A DNA stretch of 64,000 nt, from NCBI GenBank assembly GCA_016720345.1, contig JADKKV010000005.1, positions 496,001 to 560,000 on the forward strand, given 5' to 3'. Position 1 is the stretch's first letter. Each line of letters opens with the position of its first letter. The notes beneath the pieces are model-generated. The model was not told where the DNA came from, ran no database searches, and was given only the letters and a program-made list of their open reading frames with translations. This document shows, in pieces, positions 7,962 to 17,766 of this stretch. The DNA is from Thermomonas sp. Lineage in GTDB: Bacteria > Pseudomonadota > Gammaproteobacteria > Xanthomonadales > Xanthomonadaceae. The position numbers and the translations under genes were made by a program.

Positions 7962-8495
7962 ATGGCCAGCCACGAATACGATCCGGACGACAACTTCGGG
8001 CACGCCTTCCACGCGCAATCCGGGATCGACGACGACGACGCACTGGAGGCGGTGGCCTGGCAATTCCTGCTGCTGGTCAACCCGGACGACGAGGACGCCG
8101 CCCTGCAGCAGTTCGCGGCGTTCCAGCAGGCGCTTGCCGAAGGCGGCGACGGCGGCTACCCGGTGCCGCTGCTGCGCGATGCGATCGACTGGAAGGCCGG
8201 CTTCCACGTCGCCGAGGATGATGCGCAGGGCCTGATGGAGGCGCTGGACGAACTGGCCGCGCGCTGGCGCCTGCGGATCGACTGGGGGCTGGACGACGAC
8301 GCCCGCGAGGCACCGGACACCACCGAGTTGCTGCAGGCCGCGTTCGCCCAGCTGCGCGAACACCATTTGAGCCTGTGGACGCTCGACACCGGCGAGGCGA
8401 CCCTGGCCGGCTGGATCACCCGCGAACGCGACGAGGAGGCGATGCACCTGGTCGCCGGCGCGCTGGGCATGCCGGCAAGGCCCGGGGTGGGCTGA
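7962..8495 (+). CDS. Conserved acidic protein, possibly DUF6630 family
   Basis: 177 residues from the ATG at 7962, chosen because GGAGG lies 6 bases upstream and a -10-like TATGCT lies at 7932-7937. It is very acidic, rich in Asp and Glu (for example QSGIDDDDALEAVAW and LVNPDDEDAALQQF), with no signal peptide or membrane segment, so it should be cytoplasmic. I recall similar proteins annotated as DUF6630 in Xanthomonas, but this is from memory and uncertain. No catalytic motif is visible. It is monocistronic, bounded by a bidirectional terminator at 8507. Confidence 0.7.
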   Translation: MASHEYDPDDNFGHAFHAQSGIDDDDALEAVAWQFLLLVNPDDEDAALQQFAAFQQALAEGGDGGYPVPLLRDAIDWKAGFHVAEDDAQGLMEALDELAARWRLRIDWGLDDDAREAPDTTELLQAAFAQLREHHLSLWTLDTGEATLAGWITRERDEEAMHLVAGALGMPARPGVG

Positions 8496-8506
8496 CCCCG
8501 CCCACG

Positions 8507-8533
8507 AAAAAGCCGGCCTGCGCCGGCTTGTTT
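8507..8533. terminator. Bidirectional terminator between the acidic protein and speD
   Basis: AAGCCGGC (8510-8517) pairs with GCCGGCTT (8522-8529) around CTGC. An A-run precedes it and TTGTTT follows, so it can terminate both the plus-strand gene ending at 8495 and speD, which ends at 8555 on the minus strand. Confidence 0.8.
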
Positions 8534-8554
8534 CCCCGCCAGCGAACGCCGCCG

Positions 8555-9346
8555 TCAGTCGACCAGGTTGCGGCCGTGGTAGAGCTCCTCGATCTCGCGC
8601 TTGAGGCGCGCCTCGATCTTCATCCGCTCCTTGAACGAGAGGTTCCTGGCCTTCTCCTCGAACAGGTAGGTGTCGAGGTCGAATTCCTTCATGTGCATCT
8701 TGGTGTGGAAGATGTTTTCCTGGTAGACGTTGACGTCGAGCATCTCGTAGCGCGAACGCACGTTCTTGGCCAGGTAGTCCTGGATCGAGTTGATCTTGTG
8801 GTCGATGTAATGCTTGCGGCCCTTCACGTCGCGGGTGAAGCCGCGCACGCGGTAGTCCATCACCACGATGTCCGATTCCAGCGACTCGATCAGGTAGTTC
8901 AGCGCCTTCAGCGGCGAGATCACGCCGCAGGTGGACACGTCGATGTCGGCGCGGAAGGTGGCGATGCCGTTGTCCGGGTGGGTCTCCGGATAGGTGTGCA
9001 CGGTGATGTGCGACTTGTCGAGGTGGGCGACCACCGCGTCGGAGATCACGCCCTTGGCATCGGCCTTGTCGACCACCGGCTGCTCGGAGATCAGGATCGT
9101 CACCGACGCGCCCTGCGGGTCGTAGTCCTGGCGCGCGATGTTGAGGATGTTGGCGCCGATGATCTCCGCCACGTCGGTCAGGATCTGGGTCAGGCGGTCG
9201 GCGTTGTATTCCTCGTCGATGTACTCGATGTAGCGCCTGCGCTCGTCCTCCGACGCGGCGTAGCACACGTCGTAGATGTTGAAGCTCAGCGACTTGGTGA
9301 GGTTGTTGAAGCCTTGCAGCTTCAGGCGCGGCAGCGGTTTGACCAC
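8555..9346 (-). CDS. speD: S-adenosylmethionine decarboxylase proenzyme
   Basis: 263 residues from a GTG at 9346 ([17 protein letters not shown]), the start typical of Xanthomonadaceae SpeD and close to the 264 residues of the E. coli enzyme. It makes decarboxylated SAM, the aminopropyl donor for spermidine. It self-cleaves; the pyruvoyl-forming Ser is in [12 protein letters not shown] with the break between Lys111 and Ser112. The sequence around [19 protein letters not shown] is also conserved. It is divergent from clp, with a 126-base shared upstream region. Confidence 0.96.
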   Translation of the reverse strand: MVKPLPRLKLQGFNNLTKSLSFNIYDVCYAASEDERRRYIEYIDEEYNADRLTQILTDVAEIIGANILNIARQDYDPQGASVTILISEQPVVDKADAKGVISDAVVAHLDKSHITVHTYPETHPDNGIATFRADIDVSTCGVISPLKALNYLIESLESDIVVMDYRVRGFTRDVKGRKHYIDHKINSIQDYLAKNVRSRYEMLDVNVYQENIFHTKMHMKEFDLDTYLFEEKARNLSFKERMKIEARLKREIEELYHGRNLVD

Positions 9347-9472
9347 GGCGGGGCATCCGGAGGGCACGAACAGGGCCGCGATTATGCGGCAAAGCGCCGG
9401 ATCGCGCGTGCGCGCCGTTTGCCCCCCACCGCGGTTCGGCCTAAAGTGCAGGCGAATCCCGTTCGAGCCAGC

Positions 9473-10153
9473 ATGAACGCCATTTTCGCCAAACCGATCC
9501 TGCCGCGAATCGCCAACCCGTTGGGTGCGGATCCGGCGACCATCGAGCGCTTCATCGCGCACTGCCACCGCCGCCGCTACCCGGCGCGCACCGACGTGTT
9601 CCGCCCCGGCGACGAGGCCGGGACGCTTTACTACATCATCTCCGGCTCGGTCAGCATCATCGCCGGCGAGGAAGACGGGCGTGAACTGGTGCTGGGCTAC
9701 ATCGGCCCCGGCGAATTCGTCGGCGAGCTGGGGCTGTTCTTCGAGACCGAGCAGCGCGGGGTCGCCCTGCGCACCCGCACCGCATGCGAACTCGCCGAGA
9801 TCGGCTACGACCGCCTGCAGCTGCTGCTGACCACCCAGGCCAACGACGCCGCGCGCCTGCTGTACTCGATCGGTGCCCAGATCAGCCAGCGCCTGATGCA
9901 TACCAGCCGCAAGGCGGGCCGCCTGGCGTTCCTCGACGTCAGCGACCGCATCTACCGGACCCTGTTCGACCTTGCCAAGGAGCCGGAGGCGATGAGCCAT
10001 CCGCAAGGCACCCAGTTGCGGGTCTCGCGGCAGGAGCTGGCGCGGCTGGTCGGCTGTTCGCGGGAGATGGCCGGGCGGGTGCTGAAGAAGCTGCAGATCG
10101 ACGGCAAGCTGCACGCGCGCGGCAAGACCGTGGTCGTGTACGGCACGCGCTGA
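9473..10153 (+). CDS. clp: CRP-family global regulator Clp
   Basis: 226 residues, the Xanthomonas CRP-like protein Clp, which controls virulence, exoenzyme and motility genes in relatives and is inhibited by cyclic di-GMP. The cyclic-nucleotide domain spans about 20-130 ([28 protein letters not shown]). The helix-turn-helix lies near the end ([25 protein letters not shown]), almost identical to Clp. The residue that aligns with Clp Glu99 (E. coli CRP Ser83) is Gly96 here, in RGV, so ligand binding may differ. It stands divergent from speD, as in other Xanthomonadaceae. Confidence 0.92.
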   Translation: MNAIFAKPILPRIANPLGADPATIERFIAHCHRRRYPARTDVFRPGDEAGTLYYIISGSVSIIAGEEDGRELVLGYIGPGEFVGELGLFFETEQRGVALRTRTACELAEIGYDRLQLLLTTQANDAARLLYSIGAQISQRLMHTSRKAGRLAFLDVSDRIYRTLFDLAKEPEAMSHPQGTQLRVSRQELARLVGCSREMAGRVLKKLQIDGKLHARGKTVVVYGTR

Positions 10154-10226
10154 CGTGGAGCCGGCCGACCTGCGCGCCGCCGCACACGGACCCGCCGCAT
10201 GACGCCATCGCGGGGGACATGAGCGA

Positions 10227-10694
10227 ATGAGCCGCGCGTTCTCGACCGGCCACCATCCCCTTGGCACCGACCTGCGCATGGCGGTGGTTGCCGACGCCGA
10301 CGACGTCGCCCGCCTGCTCAGCGACCTCGGCTATCCCTGCGAGATCGACGAGGCGGCGGAACGCATCGCGGTGATCGCCGACAACGACCGCCAGGCACTG
10401 GTGGTGGCGCGCCGCGATGGCGCGGTGGTCGGCCTGATCGCGCTCGACTACATGTACTACCTGCCGCTGGGCACCACCACCTGCCGGGTGACCGCGCTGG
10501 TGGTGACCCCGACCTCGCAGGGGCTGGGCATCGGCCGCGCCCTGCTGCGCGAAGCCGAGCGCCGCGCCCGCGTCGGCGGTGCCGCGCGGATCGAGCTGAC
10601 CAGCGGCGCGCAGCGCACCGAGGCGCATGCGTTCTATCGCGCCTGCGGCTACAAGGACAGCTCGGTGCGCTTCGTCAAGCTGCTGGGCGCCTGA
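10227..10694 (+). CDS. GNAT family N-acetyltransferase
   Basis: 155 residues with a single GNAT domain from about residue 14. The acetyl-CoA pyrophosphate loop is in [22 protein letters not shown] (Q/GxGxG/A motif), followed by the motif-B segment [20 protein letters not shown] that is common in small-molecule acetyltransferases. It resembles aminoglycoside- or amino-acid-type acetyltransferases but the substrate cannot be read from the sequence. It follows clp after 73 bases and its stop is only 6 bases from the convergent HAD gene. Confidence 0.85.
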   Translation: MSRAFSTGHHPLGTDLRMAVVADADDVARLLSDLGYPCEIDEAAERIAVIADNDRQALVVARRDGAVVGLIALDYMYYLPLGTTTCRVTALVVTPTSQGLGIGRALLREAERRARVGGAARIELTSGAQRTEAHAFYRACGYKDSSVRFVKLLGA

Positions 10695-10700
10695 CCCGGC

Positions 10701-11435
10701 CTAGGACTGCGGCACCACCGGATCGCCCGCGCGTTGCGGGCAGCCCCAGTTGAGGATCGGCGTGCCGGGCGGCAGCACCCGGCGGAACATCGCCACCCGC
10801 GCCGCCTTCGGATTCACCACCACCGGCCGCCGGGCGGCCTGCAGCAGCGGCAGGTCGGCGCTGCTGTCGCTGTAGGCGATCGCCACCGGCTGGGTGTGGC
10901 CGGCTTCGCGCAGCATGGTCATCTTCATCGCGTGGTGGCAGTGGCGCAGCGCGCCGACCGCGCCGAACTTCGGCCCGACCAGGGTACCGACCACCGGCAC
11001 GTCTTCGTGGGCGACGAACGCGAGGATCGCGCGCGCCAGCTCCGGCGGCGCGCCGGTGGCGACCACCACGCGGTCGCCGGCCTCGCGATGGCGGTGCAGC
11101 ACCTGCAGCGCGACCGGCAGCAGGCGCGACCTGATCGCCCCGGCGTGCGCTTCCACGTAGCGGTCGACCAATGCATCGAGATCACGCCGGCGATGCAGGC
11201 CGACGGTCCCGATCCACACGAACACCGAGATCCCGGCGCGGCGCGTGCGCAGCCACGCCACCATCGGCCCGGCGACCGGCGCGGCCAGCAACGCCAGCAA
11301 CTGGCGCCACCAGGCGCGATCGATCAGCCACTTGAACAGGTGGCTGCCGGAATCGCCGTCGTAGAGGGTGTGGTCGAAGTCGAACACCACCAGCGGCGCG
11401 TCCAGGCGCGGCTCGGGGAAGTGCTGTCCACTCAT
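10701..11435 (-). CDS. HAD-superfamily (subfamily IB) phosphatase
   Basis: 244 residues. Motif I is [14 protein letters not shown] with the two catalytic Asp at about 19 and 21. Motif II is in [10 protein letters not shown], and motif IV is [11 protein letters not shown]. The pattern fits the IB family that includes phosphoserine and lysophosphatidic-type phosphatases. Its ATG overlaps the trpC stop by 4 bases (ATGA), so it is the last gene of the trp-cyanophycin transcription unit. A direct role in tryptophan synthesis is not evident. Confidence 0.82.
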   Translation of the reverse strand: MSGQHFPEPRLDAPLVVFDFDHTLYDGDSGSHLFKWLIDRAWWRQLLALLAAPVAGPMVAWLRTRRAGISVFVWIGTVGLHRRRDLDALVDRYVEAHAGAIRSRLLPVALQVLHRHREAGDRVVVATGAPPELARAILAFVAHEDVPVVGTLVGPKFGAVGALRHCHHAMKMTMLREAGHTQPVAIAYSDSSADLPLLQAARRPVVVNPKAARVAMFRRVLPPGTPILNWGCPQRAGDPVVPQS

Positions 11436-12223
11436 TCGGCGAACAGCCCGCGCAGCGCGGTGCCCGGGTCGGGCTGGCGCATGAACGCCTCGCCGACCAG
11501 GAACGCATGCACCCCGGCGGCGCGCATCAGGGCCACGTCGGCCCGCGCGAGGATCCCGCTCTCGGTCACCAGCACCCGATCCGCGGGCACCGCGTCCTTG
11601 AGGCCGAGGGTGGCCTGCAGCGACACCTCGAAGCTGCGCAGGTTGCGGTTGTTGATCCCCAGCAGGCGCGCCGGCACCGGCAGCGCGCGCTCCAGTTCGT
11701 CGAGGTCGTGCACTTCCACCAGCACGTCCATCCCCAGCTCGCCGGCGATGAACGCGTACTCGACCAGTTGCGCGTCGTCCAGCGCCGCGGCGATCAGCAG
11801 CACGCAGTCGGCGCCCAGCACGCGCGCTTCGTACAGCTGGTACGCATCGACGACGAAGTCCTTGCGCAGTACCGGCAGCGAACACGCGGCGCGCGCGGCC
11901 AGCAGGTAGGCATCGGCGCCCTGGAAGAAGTCGACGTCGGTCAGCACCGACAGGCAGGCCGCGCCGCCAGCCTGGTAACTGCGGGCGATCGCGGCCGGAT
12001 CGAAGTCGGCGCGGATCACGCCCTTCGACGGGCTGGCCTTCTTCACTTCCGCGATCACCGCGGCATCGCCGCGCGCGATGGTTGCAACGATCGCATCGGC
12101 GAACCCGCGCGGCGGCGACGCCGATGCAGCGCGGGTCTTCAGCTCGAACAGCGAAACCTGCCCGCGGCGCTCGGCCACCTCTTCCTGCTTGCGCACCAGG
12201 ATGCGCTTGAGCACGTCATGCAT
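11432..12223 (-). CDS. trpC: Indole-3-glycerol phosphate synthase
   Basis: 263 residues, a monofunctional TIM-barrel enzyme converting CdRP to indole-3-glycerol phosphate. Catalytic segments are [18 protein letters not shown] near residue 58, [17 protein letters not shown], and [10 protein letters not shown] followed by VTESGI. It is cut off from trpD by four cyanophycin genes but keeps the same strand, 58 bases after the Mur ligase gene. A TTAAAAT at 12250-12256 is a possible internal -10 box, which would let trpC be expressed apart from the cyanophycin genes. Confidence 0.97.
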   Translation of the reverse strand: MHDVLKRILVRKQEEVAERRGQVSLFELKTRAASASPPRGFADAIVATIARGDAAVIAEVKKASPSKGVIRADFDPAAIARSYQAGGAACLSVLTDVDFFQGADAYLLAARAACSLPVLRKDFVVDAYQLYEARVLGADCVLLIAAALDDAQLVEYAFIAGELGMDVLVEVHDLDELERALPVPARLLGINNRNLRSFEVSLQATLGLKDAVPADRVLVTESGILARADVALMRAAGVHAFLVGEAFMRQPDPGTALRGLFAE

Positions 12224-12281
12224 GTCGTTCGCCGCTCGGGGGGAGCACGATTTTAATCGAGCCCGCCGCGGTCGCGTGCAC

Positions 12282-14051
12282 TCAGGCGTCCGCGAGCCCT
12301 TGCCCCGCCCGCCAGCCCGCGGCCTGCAAGCGGTCTAGCAGGTCCACCACCACGTCGCGCCGCGCGGGTTCGTGGACCGGCAGCACCAGCAGGTCACCGG
12401 GTCGCGCCCACTGCAGGGCTTCGCACGCGGCCTGCGCCTCGTCCAGGCAGACCGGCAAGGCACCTGCGGGCAGGCCGGCCGCGCGCAAGGCGCCGAACAG
12501 GATCGCCGCGACTTCGCCCGACGCACGCCCGCGCAGGTAGTCGCCGCCGATGTCCTTCAACCAGACCCGGTCGGGCTTCGCCTCGGCGGCAACCGCCGCC
12601 AGCGCGCGGAAATCCGCCTCCAGCCGGTTGCCGGCGTGTCCCAGCAGCAAGCCCAGGCGCCCGTTCCCGCGCAAGCCCGCGGCGACCTGCAGCAGCCCGC
12701 GCAGCCCGTCCGGGTTGTGCGCGTAATCCAGCAGCACCTGCACGTCGCCCAGGGTCCAGCGCTGCAGGCGGCCGGGGTTGTCCGCGTTGCAGCCGCCGAA
12801 GCGCGCCAGTACCGAGGCGATCTTCGCCGGCGCGATGCCCAGCGCATGCGCGGCGAGGCTGGCGGCCGCGATGTTGGCGATGTTGTAGCGCGCGCTGCCG
12901 CCGAGGGTGAGCGGCATGCCTGCGATCGCGCCGAGGTCGTGTTCGATGCCATCGATGCAGAGCAGCATGCTGCCAGCACGCGCCCCGCATGCGCGCGCGC
13001 CGCGCGCCAGCGCATCGTCCAGCGCCAGCGCGAACCAGCCGATGCGGGCCACGCCGGTCGCCACCGCGCGCCGCACCAGCAACGGGTCATCGGCATTGAG
13101 CACCAGCACCCCATCCGCCGCCAGCGACTTCGCGACCACCAGCTTGACCGCGGCGATGTCGTCGAGGCCGTGGATGCCGTACTCGCCGAAGTGGTCGGCG
13201 CTGATGTTGGTGACCACCGCCACCTGCGCATCGTGCGCCACCAGGCCGCGTCGGAGCAGGCCGCCGCGCGCGGTTTCCAGCACCGCCGCCTGCACCCGCG
13301 GGTCGCGCAACACGGTGCGCGCGCCGACCGGGCCGGAATAGTCGCCGGCCGCGACCCGTTCGCCATCGACGAACAGGCCGTCGGTGCTGCTGTAGCCGGC
13401 GCGCAGGCCATGCGCACGCAGCATCGCCGCCAGCAGGCGGACCGTGGTGGTCTTGCCGTTGGAACCGGTGACAACGACTTTCGGGATCGCGCGCAGGCGC
13501 GACCACGGCACCGCATCCGCAGCCGGCAAGGCATCCAGCGCCCATGCCTGCGCGGCTTCGCCCTCGCCGATCGAGAGCAGGTCGTCGTCCGCATGCGCGG
13601 GGACGCCATGCGCACGCGCGGCCTCGACCAGCGCGCGCAGCGCCGGCTTCGCTTCCGTCGCGGCGAGCGCCTGCAACCGGCGCAGGGCGTCGGCGTCATC
13701 GAAATGGGCGACATGCGGGCGCGGCGACGCGGCTTCGTCGTCCACCGGCGCATCGGTTGCGCGGATACCGAGCGCCGAATACAGCGCCCACTCGTTCACT
13801 TCGGTGGCGACGTAGAGCTGGTCGGCCGGCGCCGCGAAGGCAAGCGATGCGCCGCTGGCATGTTCGCGCACGACGACCGCGCCCGCGGGCCAACCGAGCG
13901 TTGCCCGCGCCCGCGCGATGTTGTCGCGCCAGCGTTGCCGGGCGTCGGCATCGAATGCCAGTCCGGGCGAGGTTTCCAGCGCCGCGCCGGCGCCATCGAA
14001 GTAGAGGTTGGCGCCGGTCAGCCGGCGCGAATCCTCGAACGGTTCGCTCAC
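12282..14051 (-). CDS. Mur ligase family protein paired with cyanophycin synthetase
   Basis: 589 residues from a GTG at 14051 that is 10 bases after the cphA stop. The C-terminal two thirds is a Mur-ligase ATPase: P-loop GSNGKTTT at 196-203, then [12 protein letters not shown] and [18 protein letters not shown], closely like the third domain of CphA, with the Mur-type ENxx/DYAHNPDG segment ([15 protein letters not shown]). The N-terminal 190 residues show no ATP-grasp signature. CphA-like partner ligases have been described next to cphA in proteobacteria; whether this one adds arginine, re-uses beta-Asp-Arg dipeptide or serves another role is unknown. Confidence 0.85.
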   Translation of the reverse strand: MSEPFEDSRRLTGANLYFDGAGAALETSPGLAFDADARQRWRDNIARARATLGWPAGAVVVREHASGASLAFAAPADQLYVATEVNEWALYSALGIRATDAPVDDEAASPRPHVAHFDDADALRRLQALAATEAKPALRALVEAARAHGVPAHADDDLLSIGEGEAAQAWALDALPAADAVPWSRLRAIPKVVVTGSNGKTTTVRLLAAMLRAHGLRAGYSSTDGLFVDGERVAAGDYSGPVGARTVLRDPRVQAAVLETARGGLLRRGLVAHDAQVAVVTNISADHFGEYGIHGLDDIAAVKLVVAKSLAADGVLVLNADDPLLVRRAVATGVARIGWFALALDDALARGARACGARAGSMLLCIDGIEHDLGAIAGMPLTLGGSARYNIANIAAASLAAHALGIAPAKIASVLARFGGCNADNPGRLQRWTLGDVQVLLDYAHNPDGLRGLLQVAAGLRGNGRLGLLLGHAGNRLEADFRALAAVAAEAKPDRVWLKDIGGDYLRGRASGEVAAILFGALRAAGLPAGALPVCLDEAQAACEALQWARPGDLLVLPVHEPARRDVVVDLLDRLQAAGWRAGQGLADA

Positions 14052-14061
14052 GATGCGCGGC

Positions 14062-16842
14062 TCAATCGGACTCTTCGCGCTCGAAGCGCAGCCCGCGCTC
14101 GTCGCGCACCACGCCTTCCATCGCCGCGACCAGTTGCTCGTCCAGGGTGGTCTCCAGCTGCGGCACCTCGATGCGCGCGGTGGCGGCGGGCATGTCGCCA
14201 TCCGGCTTGAAGCGGATGATCTGCTTCCACGACCGGGTCAGCGCGTCCGCGAACACCAGCACCAGGTCGCCGGGCCGGCCCATGCGCAGCGCGGCGTCGA
14301 CCGCCTGCTGTTCGTCGGGGATGGCGGTGATCGCGGCCTCGGCGACGCCGGCGGCCCGCAGCGCGGTGGCGATGATCCGCGGCACCTCGTCGCCGTCGCG
14401 GCCGCGCAGGGAATCGTCGCGGCGGCAGATGTAGTGGTCGAACTTGCCGGCGACGGCATTGGCGATCTCGCGCAGGTCCTCGTCGCGGCGGTCGCCGGGG
14501 CCGGCCACCACCACGATCCTGCGGCCGGCATCCAGCCGCTGCGCAAGGTCCGCCATCACCGCCACCGCGTGGGCGTTGTGGGCGTAGTCCATGATCACCT
14601 TGAACGGGTGCTCGCTGAACACGTTCATCCGCCCCGGGGCCTGGAAGAAGGTGGTGTCGAAGGTGCGCAGGCCGTGGCGGATCGCGTCCAGCTTGATCCC
14701 CAGCGAGAACGCCATCGCCGCGGCGACCATCGCGTTCTGCACGTTGTGCATCGCGCGGCCTTCCAGGGTCGCCGGGATCAGGTGCGTCCACAGCAGCGGG
14801 ATGTGGCTGCCCTTGTCGTACAGGGTGATCATGTGGCCGTTGACGCCGGCTTCCAGCGCGCAGGCGCGGCCGCCGGCGCGGATGTGTTCGCGCACCAGCG
14901 GATGCGAGGGGTTCATGGTCACGTAGCAGATGACCTTCGCGTCGGTGTACGCGGACATCTTCATCACGTTCGGATCATCGGCGTTGAGCACCGCGCACTC
15001 GCGCGCGACTTCCACCACGATGCGCTTGACCTCGGCCAGCTGTTCGAGGGTATCGATGCCCTTCAGCCCGAGGTGGTCGGAGGCGACGTTGATCACCGCG
15101 CCGACGTCCACCTCACCCACGCCCATGCCCGAGCGCACCAGGCCGCCACGCGCGGTCTCCAGCACGGCCAGGTCGATCTGCGGGTCGGCCAGCACCATCC
15201 GCGCGGACACCGGGCCGGTCATGTCGCCTTCCACCGTTCGCGCACCGTCGATGTAGACGCCGTCGGTGGTGGTCAGGCCCGGCGTGTAGCCGGCCATCTT
15301 GGCGATGTGCGCCAGCATGCGCGCGGTCGTGGTCTTGCCGTTGGTGCCGGTCACCGCGGCGATCGGCACCCGCGACGGCGTGCCCGGCGGGAACAGCATG
15401 TCGATCACCGGGCCGGCGGCATCGCGCGGGGTGCCTTCGCTGGGCGCGATGTGCATGCGGAAGCCGGGCGCGGCATTGACCTCGCAGATGCCGCCGCCGA
15501 TCGACTTGTAGCTCTCGGCGATGTTGGTGGACAGGAAATCGACGCCGCCCACGTCCAGCCCGACCGCGCGCACCGCGCGTTCGGCCATCGCCCGGTTGTC
15601 CGGATGGATGATGTCGGTGACGTCGGTGGCGGTGCCGCCGGTGGACAGGTTGGCGGTTGAACGCAGCGGCACGGTTTCCCCGGCCGGCGGCACCGAGTCC
15701 GCGGTGTAGCCCTTGCGTTCCAGCATCAGCTCGGCCTCGCGGTCGAGCTTGAGCTTGGTCAGCACCTTTTCATGGCCGACGCCGCGGCGCGGATCGCTGT
15801 TGACCACTTCCACCAGCTCCGCGACCGTGCGCCGGCCATCGCCGACCACATGGCCGGGGGTGCGCCTGGTCGCGGCGATCAGCTCGCCATTGACCACCAG
15901 CAGGCGGTGGTCGTCGCCGGCCAGGTAGGTTTCCACGATCACCGAGCGCGAATGCTCGCGCGCGGCCTCGAAGCCGGCGCGGATCTCGTCCTCGCCGGTG
16001 ACGTTGATGGTGATGCCGCGGCCGTGGTTGCCGTTGTATGGCTTGAGCACCACCGGGCCGCCGAGCCTGCGCGCAGCCTTGAGCGCGTCGGTCTGGCTGG
16101 TCACCAGCTCCTGGCGCGGCACCGGCAGGCCGAGCGAGCCGAGGATCTTGTTGGTCTCTTCCTTGTCGCTGGCCAGCTCCACCGCGATGTGCGGGGTGCG
16201 CCCGGTGACCGTGGCCTGGATCCGCTGCTGGTACTTGCCGTGGCCGAGCTGCACCAGCGACTGCTGGTTGAGGCGCAGCCACGGGATCCCGCGCTCTTCC
16301 GCCGCACGCACCAGCGACATCGTCGATGGCCCCAGCGCGCGCCGCTGCGCATAGCGGATGAAGCCGTCGCGCTCCTCCTCCCAGTTCCAGGAATCGTCGG
16401 TGGCCGTGCGCAAATCCGCCGGCAGCAGCGAATCCAGCAACTTCAGGGCGAGTTCGCCGGCAGCGATGCCCTCCTCGCGCTGCGCGTACTCGTACACCAC
16501 CGAATACACGCCCGGGCGGTCGTCGGAAATGCTGCGGGTCTTGCCGAAGGTCACGTCCTCGCCGGCCACGTTCTGCAGTTCGATCGCGACATGCTCCAGC
16601 ACATGCCCGAGCCAGGTGCCCTCGCCCTCGCGCATGCGGCGGATGAAGCCGCCCGGCTCGCGGTACGAGCAGCCGTGCTCGCTCAGGCCCGGCAGCGCCA
16701 CCAGCAGGCCATCGATGAAACCGTTGCCGAGCTTGCCGGTGGGCCACTGCTCGAGCGCGCCGAGGTCGAGCTCGAGCCGGATCACCGGGAACTTCGCGTA
16801 GTGCGAGGGCCCGACATAGACATTGCGATTGAGGATGCGCAT
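14062..16842 (-). CDS. cphA: Cyanophycin synthetase
   Basis: 926 residues, full length. CphA polymerises aspartate and arginine into multi-L-arginyl-poly-L-aspartate, an insoluble nitrogen reserve, using two ATP-dependent sites. The N-terminal domain covers about 1-160. The ATP-grasp domain covers about 220-485 (VVLKPYNGNHGRGITINVTGEDEI, CEVNAAPGFRMH), the site for Asp addition. The Mur-ligase domain begins with the P-loop GTNGKTTT at 499-506 and continues with [16 protein letters not shown], the site for Arg addition. It lies 54 bases after cphB and runs straight into the partner Mur ligase. Confidence 0.96.
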   Translation of the reverse strand: MRILNRNVYVGPSHYAKFPVIRLELDLGALEQWPTGKLGNGFIDGLLVALPGLSEHGCSYREPGGFIRRMREGEGTWLGHVLEHVAIELQNVAGEDVTFGKTRSISDDRPGVYSVVYEYAQREEGIAAGELALKLLDSLLPADLRTATDDSWNWEEERDGFIRYAQRRALGPSTMSLVRAAEERGIPWLRLNQQSLVQLGHGKYQQRIQATVTGRTPHIAVELASDKEETNKILGSLGLPVPRQELVTSQTDALKAARRLGGPVVLKPYNGNHGRGITINVTGEDEIRAGFEAAREHSRSVIVETYLAGDDHRLLVVNGELIAATRRTPGHVVGDGRRTVAELVEVVNSDPRRGVGHEKVLTKLKLDREAELMLERKGYTADSVPPAGETVPLRSTANLSTGGTATDVTDIIHPDNRAMAERAVRAVGLDVGGVDFLSTNIAESYKSIGGGICEVNAAPGFRMHIAPSEGTPRDAAGPVIDMLFPPGTPSRVPIAAVTGTNGKTTTARMLAHIAKMAGYTPGLTTTDGVYIDGARTVEGDMTGPVSARMVLADPQIDLAVLETARGGLVRSGMGVGEVDVGAVINVASDHLGLKGIDTLEQLAEVKRIVVEVARECAVLNADDPNVMKMSAYTDAKVICYVTMNPSHPLVREHIRAGGRACALEAGVNGHMITLYDKGSHIPLLWTHLIPATLEGRAMHNVQNAMVAAAMAFSLGIKLDAIRHGLRTFDTTFFQAPGRMNVFSEHPFKVIMDYAHNAHAVAVMADLAQRLDAGRRIVVVAGPGDRRDEDLREIANAVAGKFDHYICRRDDSLRGRDGDEVPRIIATALRAAGVAEAAITAIPDEQQAVDAALRMGRPGDLVLVFADALTRSWKQIIRFKPDGDMPAATARIEVPQLETTLDEQLVAAMEGVVRDERGLRFEREESD

Positions 16843-16896
16843 CGAGCCCTCCCGCTCAAATCCGAACCTGGGTGTTTCGCGTGGTTTGCCTGGGAA

Positions 16897-17739
16897 TCAG
16901 CTCTTTTCGGTCGACAGCGCGCCCGGCGAGGCCTGGCGCGTGTGCAGGTTGAAGGTGGCACCGGCGGTCAGGATGTGCACGGTCAGCCCGAGCAGGCACA
17001 CGCCTTCGGTCTGGCGCACGTCGGCCATCGACGAGAAGGTCATGCCGCCGGCATCGACCACCGTGATCGCGCCGCTGCCTTCCACTTCCAGGGTGTTGTC
17101 CGGGCCGATGAAGGCGGCGGTGTCCTCGTCCAGGCCGATGCCGATCGCGAACGGGTTGTAGGCCAGCGCCGCGGTCAGGCGGCCAAGGCGGTCGCGCTGG
17201 CGGAAATGCTGGTCGATGATGAAGCGGTTGGTCAGGCCCAGTCCGGGCGCCAGCCGCACGCTGCCGGCGCGCGGCGAGGAGCCTTCCTTGCCGAACGCGA
17301 TCATGTGCTCGGACAGGATGCTGGCGCCGGCGCTGGTGCCGGCCACGTGCACCCCGCGCGCGTTGCCGGTGCGGATCAGCTTGGCCGCGCTGGTGCCGCC
17401 GATGATGGTGGAGATGCGCAGCTGGTTGCCGCCGGTGAAGAACACGCCGTTGGCGCCTTCCAGCTGGCGCAGGTAGTCGTCGCGCTCGCCGTCCTCGCGG
17501 GTCTGGAAGTCGATCGAGGTCGCGCTGCCCGCCTCCAGGCGCTCGAACAGGTCCTCGTAGCGCTTGCCGGTATCGGCCAGCCGGCTGGCGGTCGGGATCA
17601 CCGCGATCCGCGCGTCGCGGCCACCGCACAGCTGCACGAACCGCTTGAGGATCCGCCGCCGGCTTTCCTTGTCCTCGGCGCCGCCGATGGGAATGATCCA
17701 GCCCCGCTGCTCACCCTCGGGGACCTTGCTTGGACACAT
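16897..17739 (-). CDS. cphB: Cyanophycinase
   Basis: 280 residues, a serine exopeptidase of the S51/class-I-glutamine-amidotransferase-like fold that releases beta-Asp-Arg dipeptides from cyanophycin. The nucleophile elbow HVAGTSAGAS puts the catalytic Ser at 136, and other conserved parts are IIPIGGAEDKES, GVFFTGGNQLR and GLGLTNRFIIDQHFRQRDRLGRL. There is no signal peptide, so it is an intracellular CphB rather than a secreted CphE. It precedes cphA in the transcription unit, so synthesis and breakdown enzymes are co-transcribed. Confidence 0.95.
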   Translation of the reverse strand: MCPSKVPEGEQRGWIIPIGGAEDKESRRRILKRFVQLCGGRDARIAVIPTASRLADTGKRYEDLFERLEAGSATSIDFQTREDGERDDYLRQLEGANGVFFTGGNQLRISTIIGGTSAAKLIRTGNARGVHVAGTSAGASILSEHMIAFGKEGSSPRAGSVRLAPGLGLTNRFIIDQHFRQRDRLGRLTAALAYNPFAIGIGLDEDTAAFIGPDNTLEVEGSGAITVVDAGGMTFSSMADVRQTEGVCLLGLTVHILTAGATFNLHTRQASPGALSTEKS

Positions 17740-17766
17740 GCGCGACGCTTCCTGGGCTTGCTGCGA

